Positions 7,986-14,814 of a stretch of 31,769 bases of DNA are shown here, in pieces. Made by a program: the position numbers and the translations under genes. The notes under the pieces are model-generated. The model did no database searches. It was not told the DNA's origin and saw nothing but the letters and a program-made list of their open reading frames with translations. Numbering within the stretch: position 1 is the first letter of the stretch; each line of letters begins with the position of its first letter. Origin of the DNA: Gammaproteobacteria bacterium (GTDB lineage: Bacteria > Pseudomonadota > Gammaproteobacteria > S012-40); NCBI GenBank assembly GCA_029879945.1, contig JAOUPJ010000003.1:1-31769 (forward strand). The letters run 5' to 3'.

Positions 7986-8843
7986 CTATTGCTCAGCGGA
8001 CTTAATGGAGAGGGCTAGCTGATAAAGGGGCTTCCGTTTCCGCCCGGTTAGCTTGACCGTGATATCCACGGCCTGCTTCACAGGCAACTGTTCCAGGAGC
8101 GTCTCAAGCATGGAGCCCACATCAATCTCCACCGTTTCCCTGTCTTGCTTTGATTCGGCACCATGTACCACAAGGACAAACTCCCCTTTGCTCTGATTCG
8201 AGTCTGCTTCCAACGACAGAATCAATTTTTCCAGGCTATTCTGCTTCACTGTCTCAAATCGCTTGGTCAGCTCTCGACAGACTGTAGCAAGGCGATCACC
8301 GCCAAAAATCTCCTTCATATCATGAAGACACTCTTTTATCCGGTGTGGCGATTCATAAAACACCAGCGTTCTTTGCTCCCACAACAGATCAGTCAGTTTT
8401 TTCCTACGCTGCGACCCTGTGGCGGGTAGAAATCCTTCGAATGTAAATCTGTCGGTGGGTAAACCCGACGCACTCAAGGCGGCAATGAGTGCAACAGGAC
8501 CCGGTATGGGTGAGACCGGAATTCCTTTATCATGTAGCAGCTTGACGAGCTGGTACCCCGGATCACTGATTAAAGGGGTTCCTGCATCAGAGATTAACGC
8601 GATATTCTTCCCGTCTTGCAACAAAGTGCAGACCTGGTCCGCTTTTTGTTGTTCATTATGGTCGTGATACGACTGTATGGGTGTTTTTACCCCAATATGA
8701 TCCAAAAGACGTTTACTATGACGAGTATCCTCGGCGAGTACCAGATCAACAGATTTCAGAGTCGACTTGGCTCTATCACTAAGATCCTCTAGATTTCCGA
8801 TGGGTGTAGCGACGAGATATAATGTACCAAACGATTCTGACAC
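7986..8843 (-). CDS. rsmI: 16S rRNA (cytidine-1402-2'-O) methyltransferase RsmI
   Basis: Tetrapyrrole-methylase-fold enzyme that 2'-O-methylates C1402 of 16S rRNA, the same base that RsmH N4-methylates. The 285-residue product has the N-terminal LYLVATPIGNLEDLS motif, AEDTRHSKRLL, the loop ISDAGTPLISDPG, and FYESPHRI, all typical of RsmI (YraL). The start is GTG at 8843 and not an ATG. A near-perfect AAGGAGGG ribosome site eight bases upstream decides it. It is divergent from lpoA, separated by only 73 bases, and followed by the rnpB promoter, so it is probably transcribed alone. Confidence 0.96.
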   Translation of the reverse strand: MSESFGTLYLVATPIGNLEDLSDRAKSTLKSVDLVLAEDTRHSKRLLDHIGVKTPIQSYHDHNEQQKADQVCTLLQDGKNIALISDAGTPLISDPGYQLVKLLHDKGIPVSPIPGPVALIAALSASGLPTDRFTFEGFLPATGSQRRKKLTDLLWEQRTLVFYESPHRIKECLHDMKEIFGGDRLATVCRELTKRFETVKQNSLEKLILSLEADSNQSKGEFVLVVHGAESKQDRETVEIDVGSMLETLLEQLPVKQAVDITVKLTGRKRKPLYQLALSIKSAEQ

Positions 8844-8916
8844 TGGATTGCCCTCCTTATTGGGCCGTGTTAGTTCAACAGATACAACAGTTTATAAACC
8901 AAGGCAAGTTTCAGGG

Positions 8917-10851
8917 ATGAACATGTGTCGAATAGTAGCAATTCTGATTATCTCACTGCTCTTAGTGAACTGCGCCAGCGGTCCGCAATCTGATCGTTTA
9001 GCCGTTCGAAAACAACAGACAGAGCAAGCCACTTCTGAGTCGTTAAAAGGCTCTTCCCTTGATGATGCAAAGGGGCTAGAGGAAAAGGGAGACCATGTCG
9101 AAGCCGCCAAGGTTTATGGAAAACTGTCACAAAATACAGACAAAACACCCGAAGAGCGCACGCATTTCAAGCTGAAAGCAGCGCACGCCTTGGCCTCTGG
9201 GGGCTTTTCGAATCAAGCACGACTCGTATTAAACGATATCGACATCGCCAGACTGAATAAAAATCTTTTGCAAAATTATTTTTTTGTTAGAGCGAAGATT
9301 GCTCTTGCCGAACGAAATGCCGACGATGCTCAAGACTGGTTAAAAAAAGTACGACTACCCGTCAATGCACCCATATCAATCCACGCAGAATTCCTCTACG
9401 CGCGCATTCGAATGCACGAGCTGACAGGAAACATTCCCGGGATAGTGAATGACCGAATCGAGCTCTCACCATTACTGGCCGACGATGAACAAAAACTCGC
9501 TAATCAAGCAGCGATAATCGGCGTCTTGTCTATGCTTTCAATCAGTCAGATTGAGACTTTATTGCAAAAGGAAAAACGCGCAGGGGCCGACTTCAAAGGC
9601 TGGCTTAGCCTTGCCATCATCCTGCAAGAGTCTCACGGGCCGAACCGGCTGGCTCGCCTGGTCCAACAATGGAGAACAAAATTTCCCAAACACCCCATTT
9701 CAGAAAACCTACTCGCCTCCATTGTTCCTCAACAGACCGCAGAGACAAGACCTCCCGATTTACACAATATAGCGTTGCTTTTACCCTTTGAGGGACCATT
9801 TGCCAAACCGGCTCAAGCCGTACGAGACGGCTTTCTCGCCGCGTACTACGCGCAGAAATTTGCCGAAGGGAAGCCCAAAATCCGCATCTACGACACTGGC
9901 GCAGACCCTAGCAAAATCACAGAAATCTATAAAAAGGCCCTGGATGAAGGCGCATCCATCATAGTGGGTCCTTTAAACAAAGATGCGGTAGAAACACTGA
10001 TTAAGAAAGGCGGGCTTACAGTCCCTACCATTGCTCTCAATAGAGTTAATGATGGAAAGCTATTTACAGATAACCTCTACCAATTTGGCCTATCTCCGGA
10101 AGATGAGGCTCAGCAAGTAGCTGATCGTGCCTGGCACGATGGACATAACAGAGCTGCGGTTTTCTACCCCAACACAAATTGGGGCGAACGAGTAAAAGAG
10201 GCGTTTGTGGATCGATGGGAGGAACTCGGTGGCGTGCTTGTAACTGAAGGGGCCTACGATGCCACGAAGTCCGATTACTCGGTTACACTCACTTCCTCCC
10301 TGGACCTTGATCAAAGCGACAACCGATTTAAGACATTAAGCCAAACCTTAAAAATGGCAATGCACCATGAACCCAGAAGACGGCAAGACATTGACTTTGT
10401 ATTTATGGCAGCACGCCCACGTGAGGCGCGTCTGATTCCACCACAACTAAAATTTCATCGCGCGGGCGATTTACCTATCTATTCCACCTCTCACTCGTTT
10501 TCAGGTAAAAAAGATCGAAAACAGGACCGGGACATGAACAATGTGATTTTCGGCGACATGCCATGGACCCTACAAAGAACGAATTTTTATCATATAAAAC
10601 AATTAATTGCCAAAACCTGGCCAGATAGCGCAAAGAGTCAAGGGCGACTTTACGCGCTTGGTGTGGACGCCTATAATGTCCTCTACTATATTAATTGGCT
10701 AAGAACAAATCCAAACGCCCGTCTGGCGGGTGTCACGGGGAATTTGCACTTGGATGTGAACAACCACTTGCTACGTCAATTAACATGGGCGGAATTTGCC
10801 AGGGGAATCCCTAGGGTCTTACCGAAAGCCCCTGTTCTTTCTGCAAATTAA
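8917..10851 (+). CDS. lpoA: Outer-membrane lipoprotein LpoA, activator of PBP1A
   Basis: LpoA is anchored in the outer membrane and reaches through the wall to stimulate the synthase PBP1A. From ATG 8917 the product has 644 residues, near the roughly 680 of E. coli. It has a hydrophobic signal (IVAILIISLLLVN) with predicted lipidated Cys19, a helical TPR-like N-terminal half, and a C-terminal periplasmic-binding-protein fold from about residue 280 (IALLLPFEGPFAKPAQAVRDG, IVGPLNKDAV). The frame is open back to 8767, but that extension overlaps rsmI and would bury the signal peptide. ATG 8923 has a better-spaced AGGG and is an equal alternative. The lipobox LVNC has Asn before Cys, which is unusual. 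It leads the lpoA-yraN-dolP operon. Confidence 0.93.
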   Translation: MNMCRIVAILIISLLLVNCASGPQSDRLAVRKQQTEQATSESLKGSSLDDAKGLEEKGDHVEAAKVYGKLSQNTDKTPEERTHFKLKAAHALASGGFSNQARLVLNDIDIARLNKNLLQNYFFVRAKIALAERNADDAQDWLKKVRLPVNAPISIHAEFLYARIRMHELTGNIPGIVNDRIELSPLLADDEQKLANQAAIIGVLSMLSISQIETLLQKEKRAGADFKGWLSLAIILQESHGPNRLARLVQQWRTKFPKHPISENLLASIVPQQTAETRPPDLHNIALLLPFEGPFAKPAQAVRDGFLAAYYAQKFAEGKPKIRIYDTGADPSKITEIYKKALDEGASIIVGPLNKDAVETLIKKGGLTVPTIALNRVNDGKLFTDNLYQFGLSPEDEAQQVADRAWHDGHNRAAVFYPNTNWGERVKEAFVDRWEELGGVLVTEGAYDATKSDYSVTLTSSLDLDQSDNRFKTLSQTLKMAMHHEPRRRQDIDFVFMAARPREARLIPPQLKFHRAGDLPIYSTSHSFSGKKDRKQDRDMNNVIFGDMPWTLQRTNFYHIKQLIAKTWPDSAKSQGRLYALGVDAYNVLYYINWLRTNPNARLAGVTGNLHLDVNNHLLRQLTWAEFARGIPRVLPKAPVLSAN

Positions 10852-10857
10852 CAAGGA

Positions 10858-11232
10858 ATGAAAAAGAAGAATACTAGTTTGATCGGCAGCGAGGCCGAAC
10901 AGCTCGCGTCAGACTTTCTGTCTGTTAGAGGATTGAAAGTCATTGAGCGCAATTTTAGGAGTCCTGTAGGAGAAATCGACTTAATCGCCAAGGATGGTGT
11001 TACGACGGTTTTTGTGGAAGTTAGATTTAGGAAAAACTTAGCGTTTGGTACACCTGCTGAAACTATCGGGTACCACAAACGTCGAAAAATAGTATCCACC
11101 GCGCTGTACTATTTGCAGCGTGAGAAGCTTTTAGACAGTAACCCAAGCCGATTCGATGTTGTATCGGTCACCTTGGGGAAACAGGGAGCGCAGTTTGACT
11201 GGATCCCCAACGCTTTTGGTGAAGCAGGATGA
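10858..11232 (+). CDS. yraN: YraN family (UPF0102) endonuclease-like protein
   Basis: A small cytoplasmic protein with the PD-(D/E)XK nuclease-like fold of the UPF0102 family, whose cellular role is not settled. The 124-residue product shows the family pattern: an early Glu in SEAEQLASDFL, GEIDLIAKDG, and TVFVEVRFR with the E-x-R(K) motif, then PSRFDVVSV. The key acidic residues are kept, so a metal site is possible. The ATG at 10858 has AAGGA directly in front, closer than ideal, which suggests weak initiation or coupling to lpoA, whose stop is six bases upstream. Its stop overlaps the dolP start (ATGA). The lpoA-yraN-dolP neighbourhood is conserved in Gammaproteobacteria. Confidence 0.93.
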   Translation: MKKKNTSLIGSEAEQLASDFLSVRGLKVIERNFRSPVGEIDLIAKDGVTTVFVEVRFRKNLAFGTPAETIGYHKRRKIVSTALYYLQREKLLDSNPSRFDVVSVTLGKQGAQFDWIPNAFGEAG

Positions 11233-11999
11233 ATACAAATATCAAAGAAAAGTTAGTCCAGATTACTCTCCTACTTAGCTTGTCAGCAGGCCTAGTTACG
11301 ATACAGGGCTGCGCGCCTGTTATTGTCGCCGGGACCGTGGCAGGAGCAGGGGCCACGCTCGTTTCAGATCGACGATCCACCACGGCACTGATTGAAGATC
11401 AGGCAATAGAGATAAAGGCCACAGACGCCATTTATCGAGACCGTGAACTGGGCAAGAAAGTCCGCATCGCTGTCACCAGCTTTAATGGCCTGGTGTTACT
11501 CTCGGGCGAGGCACCTTCACAAGACTATCGACTTAAGGCCGCTGATATCATACGAAATCTGGCTTCGGTGCGTGAGGTGTACAATGAAATCCAGGTTTCA
11601 CAACCCATTTCACTCAATGACCGCACTCATGACGCCTGGATCACATCCAAAGTAAAAGCACGACTCGTTCAGGAGAGAGGACTTTTCACTCGAACTAAAG
11701 TGGTTACATCAGGCGGGGTAGTCTACCTAATGGGTATCGCCACCGAGAGCGAGGCGAACCAGGCCACTTCGCTTATTCACCAACTCGATGGCATTCAGCG
11801 AGTGATCGCTCTGTTTGAACCCACCAGCCCTGACGCCTTAGGAAACCAGAACGTAGCCGGAGACAATTTGTCTCCTGGCCTGAGACCGACCCAGGATCTG
11901 GCACCAGATGAAGCGGAAGCGTTGGCCGAAGAAGAGAAGGATCTAAAGATAGTTATCCCTCCCCAAGAGCCACTTCAGTTAATGAGCAGTGGACAATAA
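11229..11999 (+). CDS. dolP: Dual BON-domain outer-membrane lipoprotein DolP (YraP)
   Basis: Lipoprotein with two BON domains. In E. coli, DolP binds anionic phospholipids at the division site and supports outer-membrane integrity and BAM function. Here the signal sequence ends in the lipobox TIQGC with Cys28 as the lipidated residue. A Gly/Ala-rich linker (APVIVAGTVAGAGATLVSD) follows, as in YraP, then BON1 at about 54-122 and BON2 at about 132-197. Unlike the 191-residue E. coli protein, this one has about 60 extra C-terminal residues. They are rich in Pro and acidic residues (DEAEALAEEEKD) and are probably disordered. It overlaps yraN by four bases and the next gene by eleven. Confidence 0.93.
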   Translation: MNTNIKEKLVQITLLLSLSAGLVTIQGCAPVIVAGTVAGAGATLVSDRRSTTALIEDQAIEIKATDAIYRDRELGKKVRIAVTSFNGLVLLSGEAPSQDYRLKAADIIRNLASVREVYNEIQVSQPISLNDRTHDAWITSKVKARLVQERGLFTRTKVVTSGGVVYLMGIATESEANQATSLIHQLDGIQRVIALFEPTSPDALGNQNVAGDNLSPGLRPTQDLAPDEAEALAEEEKDLKIVIPPQEPLQLMSSGQ

Positions 12000-13398
12000 A
12001 ACGTCTTTCAATTCTCCATCACAGATCGACATCCAACATTTTACCTCCATCGTTGGACAGCAAAATCTGATTACTGATCCTGCGCTTTGCAGCGTCTATG
12101 GCTATGACAACAGTAAAAAGCAGGGCCAACCCTCCCTAGTACTGTTTCCCACTGACCATGACCATATTGCAAGCATCCTTAAATACTGCGCAGAACACCG
12201 ACTGCCCCTCATTACCCGCGGAAGAGGAACGGGAACCACGGGGGCCGTAGTCCCTGAGTTCAGTGAAGTGATATTGAGTACAGAGCGACTCCGCAATACC
12301 TTATCCATAGACTGTGAAAATCGTATCGCGACCGTGGAGCCTGGATTTACGAACGGGGAGTTACAACAGGCTTTGAACGAAAAGGGATTTTTTTGGCCAC
12401 CCGATCCAACCAGTCGTGACTTTTGCTCTATCGGGGGCAACCTGGCCTATAACTCAGCTGGACCCAGTGCGGTGAAATACGGTACCCCGCGCGAAAACAC
12501 CCTATCTCTCACTGTGGTAACCGGAACCGGTCATACTCTAAAGACGGGCACATACACAACAAAGGGTGTGGTGGGGTATGACCTAACGCGCCTGTTTATC
12601 GGCTCTGAGGGCACGCTAGGCGTTATTACCAGTGCCGCATTAAAACTGACGCCCTTACCAGCTGCAGTCGCCACCATGCAGGTCTTTTACAACAGCATTG
12701 AGACAGCCGCCCAGGCTATTTCAAACATCATGGCTCAGGCCGCCACGCCTTCTGCGTTGGAATTTTTAGACTCCAGCGCACTTGACCTGGTAAGAGGATT
12801 TAGCGATGTGCCCATTCCTCAAAATGCCAAGGCCTTGTTAATGGTTGAGGTCGATGGCCCCCAGGTCAGCCTTGATCATCAATGCAAAGCCATCCAGAAA
12901 GCAGCCCATAACGAAGGTCTGATCAGTTTTGGTAGTGAAACCCAGGCCCAGGCTCGAAAAAAACTATGGGCCGTGCGTTCTGCCCTGTCGCCAGCCCAAC
13001 GAAAAATAGCCCCTAAGAAAATCAATGAAGACGTGGTGGTACCCGTGTCGAAAATTCCGGATCTAATTAAAGGTCTGGAGCAATTGAGTCAGAAGTTCGG
13101 TATTCCTATCGTGAACTTTGGTCATGCGGGTAATGGGAATATTCATGTAAACCTGCTTGTTGATATGGAAAATCCCACGCACGCCAAAAACGCCTACCCC
13201 TGTCTGGATGAAGTATTTTCTCTGGTACTGGATCTAAACGGTACGCTCTCGGGCGAACATGGCATTGGAATGGAAAAACGGGAATATATTTCGAGGGAAT
13301 TAAGTCCATATAGCTTGGAGCTAATGAGGCAGATTAAACAGATTTTTGACCCACACAATATCCTCAACCCCGGTAAAAGCTTTCCCTTACAACGCTAG
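11989..13398 (+). CDS. FAD-linked oxidase, GlcD / D-2-hydroxyacid dehydrogenase family
   Basis: Flavoprotein of the FAD_binding_4 / FAD-oxidase_C (GlcD) family. Members oxidise D-lactate, glycolate or D-2-hydroxyglutarate, passing electrons to quinone or a partner protein. The 469-residue product has the nucleotide-binding motif RGRGTGTTGA, GGNLAYNSAGP and GSEGTLGVIT. Its C-terminal substrate domain includes NFGHAGNGNIHVN (the family's His site) and LSGEHGIG. The best start is GTG at 11989, which lies inside the end of dolP (11-base overlap) with no strong ribosome site, so translation is probably coupled to dolP. The substrate cannot be told from sequence. The stop overlaps sfsA on the opposite strand. 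Confidence 0.9.
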   Translation: MDNKTSFNSPSQIDIQHFTSIVGQQNLITDPALCSVYGYDNSKKQGQPSLVLFPTDHDHIASILKYCAEHRLPLITRGRGTGTTGAVVPEFSEVILSTERLRNTLSIDCENRIATVEPGFTNGELQQALNEKGFFWPPDPTSRDFCSIGGNLAYNSAGPSAVKYGTPRENTLSLTVVTGTGHTLKTGTYTTKGVVGYDLTRLFIGSEGTLGVITSAALKLTPLPAAVATMQVFYNSIETAAQAISNIMAQAATPSALEFLDSSALDLVRGFSDVPIPQNAKALLMVEVDGPQVSLDHQCKAIQKAAHNEGLISFGSETQAQARKKLWAVRSALSPAQRKIAPKKINEDVVVPVSKIPDLIKGLEQLSQKFGIPIVNFGHAGNGNIHVNLLVDMENPTHAKNAYPCLDEVFSLVLDLNGTLSGEHGIGMEKREYISRELSPYSLELMRQIKQIFDPHNILNPGKSFPLQR

Positions 13399-14097
13399 TT
13401 TCAAAGCTCGACGCAGAACGACCTCTTTCGTACTTACACACGCCCCGTAAGCCAGGACCCTTACCCCAGCTCCCATCGCCTGACGAAGTAGTCGGCCATA
13501 GTTTGCATCTATTTCATCGGCAGCCGTTACAAAATCCACGTCTTCCCGCTGGACACAAAATACCAGAGCGGCCTCCCGCCCGGCTTCCGCTAGCCGAATC
13601 AAGTCCGCAAGATGTCGCTGGCCTCGCTCGCTCACCGCATCTGGAAACTGCGCCGTTGTGAGCCCAGCCATTGCGGTGACATTTTTTACTTCTACCAGGC
13701 AGTCAGCCGATCCATCCTGAAGACTTAGCGCCAGATCAAACCTCCCCTTCCCCAGGGGATTAGGGGGTTCAAATCGTTTCACAGCGTATCCCTCAAGTTC
13801 ACTAATAACGCCGGACTCAATGGCCTCGGCCACCAATTTGTTGGCCCACGCTGTGTGAATCCCAATAAGCTTACCTTCCGGGGTTTCACTCAGCTCCCAA
13901 GAATAGGGGTATTTTCTGTTTGGATTGGCGGTGTTACGTACCCAGACTCGCTGACCTGGATCCGCACAACCCGTCATCGACCCGGTATTTGCGGTATGAG
14001 CAGTTATTAGCTTGTTGTTTTCTATAATGATATCAGCAAGAAAGCGTTTATAACGCTGAACAAGTCTGCCAGGAATAAGCGGGGAGTCAAACTGCAT
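13387..14097 (-). CDS. sfsA: SfsA family protein (sugar fermentation stimulation protein homologue)
   Basis: A conserved DNA-binding/nuclease-like protein of PD-(D/E)XK type. The E. coli name comes from enhanced maltose metabolism when overexpressed, and its true role is unclear. The 236-residue product matches the family end to end: RLVQRYKRFLADI near the start, NTGSMTGC, KYPYSWEL, GKGRFDLAL with the catalytic-type Asp, CLVEVKNVT, and FPDAVSERGQRHL. The ATG at 14097 has AGGGG directly adjacent, an unusually short spacing. The small membrane peptide gene ends 14 bases upstream. The 3' end overlaps the oxidase gene by 12 bases, tail to tail. Confidence 0.95.
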   Translation of the reverse strand: MQFDSPLIPGRLVQRYKRFLADIIIENNKLITAHTANTGSMTGCADPGQRVWVRNTANPNRKYPYSWELSETPEGKLIGIHTAWANKLVAEAIESGVISELEGYAVKRFEPPNPLGKGRFDLALSLQDGSADCLVEVKNVTAMAGLTTAQFPDAVSERGQRHLADLIRLAEAGREAALVFCVQREDVDFVTAADEIDANYGRLLRQAMGAGVRVLAYGACVSTKEVVLRRALKLAL

Positions 14098-14111
14098 CCC
14101 CTAAGTTTAAA

Positions 14112-14228
14112 TCAGATGATACTGGTATGCAGAACCGCCGTAGCAATGACCGCCAGGTTGACCAGGGTCGCGATAACTGAAAATGCGCTGGGGCGTGTTC
14201 GAACTCTAGGGGTTTTATAATAAGTCAT
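14112..14228 (-). CDS. Putative 38-residue single-pass membrane peptide
   Basis: A short frame with coding character between the GlcG-like gene and sfsA. The product starts MTYYKTPRVRTRPSAF and continues into a hydrophobic helix (VIATLVNLAVIATAVL), ending HTSII. It has a basic N-terminus and one predicted membrane helix, as in many small inner-membrane proteins. A GGGA ribosome site lies seven bases before the ATG. The start context TCGGGAATCGGTCATGA closely matches that of the neighbouring GlcG-like gene, TCGGGAGTCCGTCATGA (15 of 17 bases), which supports real translation. It ends 14 bases before sfsA. I do not recognise a family and cannot assign a function. Confidence 0.45.
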   Translation of the reverse strand: MTYYKTPRVRTRPSAFSVIATLVNLAVIATAVLHTSII

Positions 14229-14272
14229 GACCGATTCCCGATTTTTTAATGCTTCACTCTATTTAATCGGTC
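14229..14272. repeat. Inverted repeat in the leader of the small membrane peptide gene
   Basis: GACCGATT at 14229-14236 is mirrored perfectly by AATCGGTC at 14265-14272, with 28 AT-rich bases between. The inner arm covers the ribosome-site spacer and touches the ATG of the small gene, so a folded leader could hide the start. It could also be an operator. There is no U tract placed for termination. Confidence 0.4.
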
Positions 14273-14298
14273 CATCGTCATTTTTTTTAACACAAAAA

Positions 14299-14787
14299 TC
14301 AGTCTACCATTTCAAGTTCTTCAATCAGTGAATCAATTCCAGCCTGGGCACAGGCCTCGTCCATAACCGCGCTGGGCGCCCCTGCGACACCAATGGCACC
14401 CAACAGGGTTCCACCAGCAGTTATGGGTAAACCGCCCCCCGCTGCGACCACGCCAGGGAGGCTGGAAGCAGTCTTATTTTTTGCCAGCTCCCGGGTTGAT
14501 ACCACAAAATTTGCAGCCGTATGCGCCTTACCTCGGCTGATATCCAATGTGAGATCAGGAGCGTGTACATCCCTGAGCACAACCTGAGGTCTGGCAGCCC
14601 GGTCTACTACGGTAACCCCAACCTGTACCCCTTTTTTGCGACACGCCTCTAAGGCCGCCTTTGCCATTACCAATGCCGCCTCGGTAGTCATCCTTTTCAC
14701 ATCAATAACGAGCAATTTCTCCTCGGCTTGAACCGAACTTAAAAAAAACAAAAGCAAAGTACCTAGCACATGCTTAGAGCTACTCAT
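14299..14787 (-). CDS. Secreted GlcG/HbpS family (DUF336) protein
   Basis: The 162-residue product starts with a Sec-type signal (KHVLGTLLLFFLSSVQA, cleavage likely before Glu22) followed by a complete GlcG/HbpS-like domain. Visible family features are MVMAKAALEACRKKG-like helix residues (ALVMAKAALEAC), VGVTVVDRAARPQVVLRD, KAHTAANF, and the glycine-rich GVVAAGGGLPITAGGTLLGAIGVAGAP. HbpS in Streptomyces binds haem outside the cell, and other members sit in glycolate or diol operons, so a small-ligand or haem-binding role in the periplasm is an inference. The ATG at 14787 has GGGAG at good spacing. It lies 27 bases after slt on the same strand and is probably co-transcribed. Confidence 0.85.
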   Translation of the reverse strand: MSSSKHVLGTLLLFFLSSVQAEEKLLVIDVKRMTTEAALVMAKAALEACRKKGVQVGVTVVDRAARPQVVLRDVHAPDLTLDISRGKAHTAANFVVSTRELAKNKTASSLPGVVAAGGGLPITAGGTLLGAIGVAGAPSAVMDEACAQAGIDSLIEELEMVD

Positions 14788-14814
14788 GACGGACTCCCGA
14801 ATATACGAGCTTTG

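Noticed and set aside
7726..8022. 98-codon plus-strand frame over rnpB
   Set aside because: It runs through the RNase P RNA on the opposite strand; the conserved RNA explains the sequence.
8767..8916. Longer N-terminus for LpoA
   Set aside because: It would place 50 residues before the lipoprotein signal peptide and overlap the rsmI start region; the starts at 8917/8923 fit the signal.
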